Below are positions 9,701 to 12,398 of a stretch of 12,398 nt of DNA, piece by piece. Under the pieces are notes generated by a model that searched no databases, was not told the origin of the DNA, and saw nothing but the letters and a program-made list of their open reading frames with translations. Origin of the DNA: Bacteroidales bacterium (GTDB lineage: Bacteria; Bacteroidota; Bacteroidia; Bacteroidales; BM520); contig JALNXP010000042.1 in the NCBI GenBank assembly GCA_023230285.1, positions 1 through 12,398 on the forward strand. Direction: 5' to 3'. Positions within the stretch are counted from its first letter, which is position 1. The number at the start of each line of letters is the position of its first letter. The translations under genes were made by a program, and so were the position numbers.

Positions 9701-12342
9701 CATTAAATGGTGTGATTGCTAATTTAGGTGTAACTCCTGGCTATTCCGGTGGAACAGCAGGCGGTGCTTTCGTCGGCAAATATAACGGTAAATTGGCTTT
9801 CTATGGTAATATGCAACAATCACCAAACCTTATAGGTATATACGAACTCGTTGCTCCTCCTTATTATTTCAATATCTATCGTAATGGCGAATTAATAGGT
9901 AACAGTAATGGTACTTTTTATACAGATGTAAATGTTCAAAATGGTGACTATACTTACTGCGTTGAAGCAGTTTACAACTTTGGTTGTACTTCTGCACAAG
10001 TTTGTACCGATGTTACAGTGCTTTATTTTGATCCACCAACAGACCTCCAATTTACAACAGAGTTTAATGTTCAGGAAATCGGAATAAGCTGGACAGCTCC
10101 TACTCAAGAAGATTTAATAGGATATAATTTGTATAAAGACGGTACTTTATTAGCTGCTAATCTTACTGACGTTACTTATACCGATACCGAAGTTGAATTC
10201 GTAACAGAGTATTGCTACAGCGTTACAGCTCTTTATACTTATGGCGAAGAAATTGTAGAATCAGACCCATTACAAGGTTGTATCGTTTCCCCGTGCTATG
10301 TTTATGAATATTCATTCTTTGAAGGTGTAGAAAATGGCGTTCCTGCATGTTGGGAAACAGTTAGCGAAGACGGGGTATATTGGACAATAGATCAAGGTGC
10401 ATGGTATGGTAATCCATCTGCTGCTGCTGTTGGTAACTATAACTTTACAGTTGGTGGCTCTACCGGCGTTTCTTCTTTGATAACCCCTGTAATCAATTTG
10501 GAAGAAGCAACACGTATTCCTGTATTATCATTCTATCATGTACAACGTACATGGGGTGGCGATCAAGATGAATTGAGAGTATATTATTCGACAGTTTACG
10601 ATGATACAGATGAAGAAACATGGACACTGTTGGCTGAATATACAGATAACATATCTGATTGGACAATGGCTACAATAGTATTACCGGAATCGAGCGACAG
10701 ATTTAGAATAAAATTTGAAGCAACACTTGGTTGGGGTTATGGCGTAGGCGTTGATGAGGTATCAATTACAAATATGCCGGAAGCAGAATGTGGTCATCCA
10801 ATCAAAAACTTAGATTACGAACTTGTTAACCAAGATGTTATTCTTAATTGGGATGCTCCTTATGGACAAGAAATGAGATATCATGGTGGCGAATTTGGTT
10901 CTTATGCTATTGAAAATCAGGGATTAACTGATATTTGGATGGGCGTTAGATTCCAAGCTGAAGATATGGCAATGTTCCCGAATATGGAATTATCAAGAGT
11001 CGCTTTTGTTCCTACATCAGCAAATATCAATTATGAAGTAATAGTTTACGAAGCTGCTGCAGACGGTCCTGAAAATAATGATTATACCGCTACACCACTT
11101 TATTCTACTACTATCTATAATGTAACTCCTAATGAATATAATTACTTCGTATTGCCTACAACTCATATAATAGACAATACCAAAGATTTAATTATTGCTG
11201 TTAAAGCTATTAATTGTACAGATGAAACTTTATTATGGTATACTACTGATGCAGCTGTTAATGGTTATAGTAACTTGTTGTCTACAGATGGTACTAACTA
11301 TAATTCAGTAATGTTGGAGAATTTAATTACTCCTGTAAACTGGGCTATTACCGGCTTCGTCGATTTCGATGAAACAGGTGACTTTGATTTAGCTAACCTG
11401 AAACCGCAAGCTGTTGACGGTATGAATGTTATTGATTTAGGATTTGCAAGTCCTAAACTTGAAATCGTTCCTGAGGCAACCGTTTACGGTTATTCAGTAT
11501 ATCGTAATGGCGCGTATATGGGAATTGTAAGAGAAACTACCTTCACAGATTTGAATGTTGATTTTGGAAATTATCAATATTGTGTTGAAGCTGTTTACGA
11601 ACTTGCAGATGGTAGTGTATGTACTGCTGCTCCTGTTTGCGTAGATGTACAAATTTGTAAACCTATATTTGACCTTACAATAGCTAATGATGCCGATTTA
11701 CACGAAATCTATTTGACATGGAATGTCGAAGAAGAAGAAAATGTAGCATATTACAATGTCTTCCGCGAAGGAACCGGCTTTGTCGGCTCTACTATCAATA
11801 AACATTATACAGAAAGCTATATCAACTTTGGTTACTATACTTATTGTGTAAGTGCTGTTTATACAGATGGTTGCGAATCAGCTGCTGTGTGTGCATCATT
11901 GAATATTTGTGGCGACCCTGTTACAAATTTGTTGGCTGTTCAAGGTACTGTTGATGTTAAAACAACTGAATTAACATGGACAGCTCCAGACGGTGACACA
12001 CCTTATACCGGATTTAGAATTTTCAGAGACGGTGTCGAAATCGGATTAAATATTCCTACTGATTTAGATTATACGGATTATGATGAAGCATTAGAATTTG
12101 GTGTTGATTATATATATTCTGTTACTCCAATCTATGACGGTTGTGAAGAAGCTGCAGATGCAACAATAACACTTGTTATATTACCTCCTGAATATGTTAA
12201 TGTTATCACTACAGACAATAATCATGTCGTTATTATTAATTGGACAGCTCCTGCTCAAGAAGGTGTTACAGGTTATAATATTTACAATAACGGCGAATTA
12301 TATGCAGTTATGACAACTCCTGTTACTGCTTATGAAACATAG
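3739..12342 (+). CDS. Giant secreted multidomain adhesin, HagA/gingipain-adhesin-like; probably interrupted by TAG
   Basis: At 2867 residues (roughly 0.3 MDa), this is a secreted, probably surface-displayed adhesin with no catalytic domain seen. Order by residue: signal peptide 1-20 (MRKILFFLSIACLIPIFTHA, then Q); beta domain about 46-243; anchor-J 1, 250-402; second beta domain about 408-597; Fn3-1, 598-688; anchor-J 2, 688-849; carboxypeptidase-regulatory-like 850-930; Ig-like half 931-1000; propeller copy 1, 1014-1237; Ig-like half 1238-1300; Fn3-2 split (1304-1338/1529-1586) around a cleaved-adhesin domain; anchor-J 4, 1591-1752; Fn3-3 split (1753-1776/2038-2096) around propeller copy 2; Fn3-4, 2097-2186; anchor-J 5, 2186-2350; Fn3-5 split (2351-2377/2581-2640) around a beta domain; Fn3-6, 2640-2724; Fn3-7, 2724-2817; Fn3-8 from 2818. 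Gln after the cleavage site fits the Bacteroidetes Q-rule for exported proteins. Such proteins are normally exported by the type IX system through a C-terminal signal, which is missing here because the frame stops inside Fn3-8. Confidence 0.88.
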   Translation: MRKILFFLSIACLIPIFTHAQNSVTGNVAGAGQKNLTVETITASEINPDFSSAKPSSVVYENNTKDGWLTWAGESVYHLFTMGAVQAGIYSRFEAADLAAYAGQNLTQIRFNPYSHSSLPTELTSCNVRVYVGGSYNGTTFTPGTLVANQVVTNVTLSATNVVTLDTPVAITGTEEIWFGVFYDVVQGYVFSASLTEQATCIEGKSNIINYYSAGGTTYDFWATSSTMFTTAYYYNWWIAGYTESEPIVCDPLTALPYTQSFEDGYPTECWTMIYGDGSGASNPMSHSSLYAYEGTYSFRFSSYNSTSDYNQYLISPEIADGATDLNVSFYHRAASSSEYLKVGYSMTGTDLEDFTWGDQFNSINGTWSLYESAIPDGAKYVAIHYYANFMYYTYVDAFTLSGSISSGADCNDYTVGEGTTGTYSLPVNTFYKYSYTQQLYLGDEIASGSGDINSLAVQYFYATAQTKDPVSIYLCNTDKAEFASTSDWVPFADLTLVYEGPIEFVNTDPNYWVTVTFDTPFAYDGSNLVVVFMNNNGAYTTSSNNTFYVNSDLENCSLRTQKDGSDPYTPANLPTTGTRVSIRNNMNFEVCTVAVDCSRPTNLTIVGFTETTATISWEQSGSVESWNVELLEEGQEQGEGVIIPVTENPYTITGLNDGTYYSVGVQAVCDPTTSSTWSSYKNFVTKCFGYTAYPFVEGFENGGLPVCWEQEYVNGNHSWIVRTNASNPSAPYSGTYNAAYVHATTGTVTKLVMPKFDLSSANEAVLSFHHAQVVWGGDQDELRVYYKNAIDGEWNLLAEYTESISSWTLETINLPNLTSTYWIAFEGLDDYGYGVVLDEIMVRTPIYTIVSGTVTHAGSGSPVANATISFDGAYMDYTTTSDNLGVYALEMETGEYVVTASAEGYNSTTIENFTAVEPITRLDIQITAPTFVVAPTELVVRTDYMVNGHAAVTLTNNGDGPVDWDLNVDYTDGDFDAPIINNVYPNNNIYAAGVEAAPTITEYKGEVQARAAWDLVATFTATAGGMQGVATDGEYIYLTSWQSSPTAGHSFEKYDLDLNFVEGFNITGASQIRDLTYDGTYFYGGSGSNLYCLDLANKTLISTTSTAVSTIRHCSYDTENDGFWVGNWTDLYLINRAGAVVTTGAAPSSAYGSGYDNVTEGGPYLLLFCQPNSNALVYRYNIAANVIESTPIFDFAATPGYDASISGGAFVGEYDGKVCFFGNLQQAPNLIGIYELAVLNTGWLSAETTSGTLQPGETYVLHFTMDGSWAEEGTFYADVTFSTEPNVGSPVVDVTFIIGPTPCAMPENLTAELLNEHIHENLNDVALAWTLDFTPGGGGGPQGEVLNETFETGAIPTGWTNIDADGDGYLWNPVYGQGIFVGHNGECISSASYINGVGALTPDNWLVTPQLTISGGNVTYWINAQDASYAYEHYGVYISTTGINPSDFTLLFEETLTSKNGVKYPASERGMHEQGAWYERTVDLTAYSGTIYIAFRHFNCTDAFWLNLDDVVVYSAGDKAFVGVNETLLGFNVYRDGLLITPAPITTYSYVDYDLDWESNHCYAVEALYSDGCISNTTDQVCIDIPADPCTTFDVPYAEGFENAGYIPMCWSQETVAGDMPWQFVTTTISSYPAAAYEGEYFALFPDKTGATASTKLVSPQFTLGSYEQVALTFNIYQKDWWGDQTTISVYYKNAVDGEWNLISAFNNSIQEWTEEFLLLPDLTDTYWIAFEGTADFGYGAAIDNIAIDQYCNPPLDVAATVSAREVTVTWTPNPYVNNNNGDVVDNIANPVIDENADIDPSAITTSESPKAAWDLLKAFTATAGGMQAVATDGNFIYLASWQTSPAAGHRFEKYTMRCEYVEGFDVDGVTAAVRDLTYDGTYFYCGSGSSLVCIDLANKTLISTVSTGAGTIRHCTYDPEYDGFWVGNWATLYRIDRAGNVLFTAPTPTSAYGSGYDNETEGGPYLLLFCQTNGVDVYQYDIHNNTLNGVIANLGVTPGYSGGTAGGAFVGKYNGKLAFYGNMQQSPNLIGIYELVAPPYYFNIYRNGELIGNSNGTFYTDVNVQNGDYTYCVEAVYNFGCTSAQVCTDVTVLYFDPPTDLQFTTEFNVQEIGISWTAPTQEDLIGYNLYKDGTLLAANLTDVTYTDTEVEFVTEYCYSVTALYTYGEEIVESDPLQGCIVSPCYVYEYSFFEGVENGVPACWETVSEDGVYWTIDQGAWYGNPSAAAVGNYNFTVGGSTGVSSLITPVINLEEATRIPVLSFYHVQRTWGGDQDELRVYYSTVYDDTDEETWTLLAEYTDNISDWTMATIVLPESSDRFRIKFEATLGWGYGVGVDEVSITNMPEAECGHPIKNLDYELVNQDVILNWDAPYGQEMRYHGGEFGSYAIENQGLTDIWMGVRFQAEDMAMFPNMELSRVAFVPTSANINYEVIVYEAAADGPENNDYTATPLYSTTIYNVTPNEYNYFVLPTTHIIDNTKDLIIAVKAINCTDETLLWYTTDAAVNGYSNLLSTDGTNYNSVMLENLITPVNWAITGFVDFDETGDFDLANLKPQAVDGMNVIDLGFASPKLEIVPEATVYGYSVYRNGAYMGIVRETTFTDLNVDFGNYQYCVEAVYELADGSVCTAAPVCVDVQICKPIFDLTIANDADLHEIYLTWNVEEEENVAYYNVFREGTGFVGSTINKHYTESYINFGYYTYCVSAVYTDGCESAAVCASLNICGDPVTNLLAVQGTVDVKTTELTWTAPDGDTPYTGFRIFRDGVEIGLNIPTDLDYTDYDEALEFGVDYIYSVTPIYDGCEEAADATITLVILPPEYVNVITTDNNHVVIINWTAPAQEGVTGYNIYNNGELYAVMTTPVTAYET
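4486..4944 (+). other. Choice-of-anchor-J domain 1
   Basis: Residues 250-402 open with C-D-P and the hallmark PYTQSFEDGYPTECW, followed by LISPEI and a SFYHRA strand, ending in a YVDAFTLSG strand. This is the jelly-roll domain type widespread in Bacteroidetes adhesins. It is the most divergent of the five copies and lacks the WGDQ motif of copies 2, 4 and 5. Confidence 0.75.
5800..6285 (+). other. Choice-of-anchor-J domain 2 (WGGDQ subtype)
   Basis: Residues 688-849 begin CFGYTAYPFVEGFENGG. They contain LSFHHAQ, WGGDQDELRVYYKN (from 776) and end YGYGVVLDEIMV. It is closely similar to the domains at residues 1591-1752 and 2186-2350, showing internal duplication. Confidence 0.8.
6286..6531 (+). 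other. Carboxypeptidase-regulatory-like domain
   Basis: Residues 850-930 show the family pattern of a VSGTVTHAGSGSPVANATIS strand pair, then LGVYALEMETGEYVVTASAEGY. This is a small transthyretin-like beta-sandwich used as a structural spacer in Bacteroidetes surface proteins. Confidence 0.8.
6778..7449 (+). repeat. Propeller-like module, copy 1
   Basis: Residues 1014-1237 start AWDLVATFTATAGG and contain blade-like units, each with a hydrophobic strand and an aromatic turn: GEYIYLTSW, IRDLTYDGTYFYGG, IRHCSYD..GFWVGNW and GGPYLLLFCQ, ending NLIGIYEL. The pattern suggests a beta-propeller of five to six blades; the fold is inferred. It is about 65% identical by hand count to copy 2 at 9181-9849. 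It is inserted between two halves of an Ig-like domain (NNGDGPVDW before, TGWLSAETTSGTLQPGE after). Confidence 0.8.
7771..8322 (+). other. HagA/gingipain-type cleaved adhesin domain inside Fn3-2
   Basis: Residues 1345-1528 carry landmarks that I recognise from the P. gingivalis gingipain and HagA adhesin (K) modules: IDADGDG (from 1363), LTPDNWLVTP, WINAQDASYAYEHYGVYIS, TVDL and IAFRHFNCTDAFWLNLDDV. It is preceded by a Gly run (1337-1341, codons GGC/GGT) where the gingipain linker has an Asn-Pro run. It is followed by a GFNVYRDG strand, equivalent to the YTVYRDG that follows the gingipain modules. It probably binds host proteins or haem-containing ligands, by analogy only. Confidence 0.8.
8509..8994 (+). 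other. Choice-of-anchor-J domain (WGDQ subtype), fourth in order
   Basis: Residues 1591-1752 begin CTTFDVPYAEGFENAGY. They contain WWGDQTTISVYYKNAVDGEW and YWIAFEGTADFGYG, matching the domains at 688-849 and 2186-2350. Confidence 0.8.
9181..9849 (+). repeat. Propeller-like module, copy 2
   Basis: Residues 1815-2037 repeat copy 1 with one residue less in length: WDLLKAFTATAGGMQ, RDLTYDGTYFYCGSGS, DLANKTLIST, DGFWVGNW, GGPYLLLFCQ and PNLIGIYEL. At the DNA level, 28 bases are identical at 7184-7211 and 9590-9617. Unlike copy 1, it is placed inside an Fn3 domain: VTVTWTPNP and an Asn/Asp-rich linker precede it, and YYFNIYRNGELIG follows it directly. Confidence 0.8.
10294..10788 (+). other. Choice-of-anchor-J domain (WGGDQ subtype), fifth in order
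   Basis: Residues 2186-2350 begin CYVYEYSFFEGVENGVPACW. They contain WGGDQDELRVYYS and WGYGVGVDEVSI. The match to residues 688-849 is especially close around WGGDQDELRVYY and LLAEYT. Confidence 0.8.
11656..12339 (+). repeat. Tandem Fn3 domains at the visible C-terminus
   Basis: Residues 2640-2867 hold Fn3-6, Fn3-7 and the first part of Fn3-8 back to back. Each has an LTW or INW strand, a Y-N-V-F/I-Y-N-N type strand, and, in complete copies, a YxYCVSAVYxxGC or similar strand. Domain starts are marked by Cys (CKPIF, CGDPV), and Fn3-6 ends ...VCASLNIC. These uninterrupted copies show what the split Fn3 domains look like without inserts. Confidence 0.8.
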
Positions 12343-12398
12343 TTAGATTTCGGAGATTATACATTCTGCGTTTCTGCAATATACAGTGGTGAATTTGA
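12340..12398 (+). pseudogene. In-frame TAG followed by continued Fn3-8 coding sequence
   Basis: After TAG (12340-12342) the same frame stays open to the window edge and encodes LDFGDYTFCVSAIYSGEF. This matches the corresponding part of other Fn3 repeats in this protein, such as INFGYYTYCVSAVY in Fn3-6 and VDFGNYQYCVEAVY in Fn3-5. The TAG therefore falls inside a domain, in the strand-E/F region. It may be a nonsense mutation, a sequencing or assembly error, or a recoded codon; the sequence alone cannot decide. Confidence 0.8.

Noticed and set aside
5533..10107. Several minus-strand open frames of 68-104 codons (near 5533, 5776, 6553, 8955 and 9892)
   Set aside because: All are antisense to repeat domains of the adhesin, contain biased Ser/Ile/Cys composition and show no start signals or families.
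1..12398. CRISPR array, insertion sequence or prophage
   Set aside because: No regularly spaced short repeats, transposase-like frames, terminal inverted repeats or phage genes were seen on either strand.

Overview
The window looks like a chromosomal segment of an AT-rich member of the Bacteroidetes, most likely order Bacteroidales. The evidence is the Bacteroidetes-type promoter boxes (TAnnTTTG), the lack of Shine-Dalgarno sequences before the start codons, a tRNA gene without an encoded CCA end, an N-acetylhexosamine-kinase-like gene of a type common in Bacteroidales, and a very large secreted protein built from the same modules as the Porphyromonas gingivalis HagA/gingipain adhesins. The genus cannot be fixed from the sequence alone.

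Layout. Positions 29-1118 (minus) hold prfB, peptide chain release factor 2. It must be read through a programmed +1 frameshift at an in-frame TGA, so its first 21 codons lie in a different frame from the rest. A 77-bp divergent promoter region separates it from a tRNA-Ser(CGA) gene (1196-1282, plus), which is followed by a clear intrinsic terminator. Next come a sugar-kinase-like phosphotransferase (1352-2401, plus) and, convergent to it with a 7-bp gap, a winged-helix protein with an AbiEi-like layout (2409-3359, minus). A 334-bp AT-rich intergenic region then leads into the giant gene at 3739, which fills the rest of the window.

The giant gene encodes at least 2867 residues: a signal peptide, five choice-of-anchor-J/cleaved-adhesin domains, eight fibronectin type III (Fn3) domains, a carboxypeptidase-regulatory-like domain, a split Ig-like domain, two copies of a repeat-propeller-like module of about 224 residues, and other beta-rich domains. 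Three of the Fn3 domains are each split at the same place, between the 'W(T/D)xP/xF' strand and the 'GYxVYRxG' strand, and each carries a different inserted domain: a HagA-type cleaved adhesin domain, the second propeller copy, or an N-terminal-type beta domain. The first propeller copy interrupts a different, Ig-like host fold.

The reading frame stops at a TAG (12340-12342) in the middle of the eighth Fn3 domain, but Fn3-like coding sequence continues in the same frame to the end of the window. The apparent end is therefore probably not the natural C-terminus. The usual C-terminal type IX secretion signal is absent from the part seen here.

The housekeeping genes (prfB, tRNA) and the accessory genes are independent transcription units. 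Nothing suggests a shared pathway among them.
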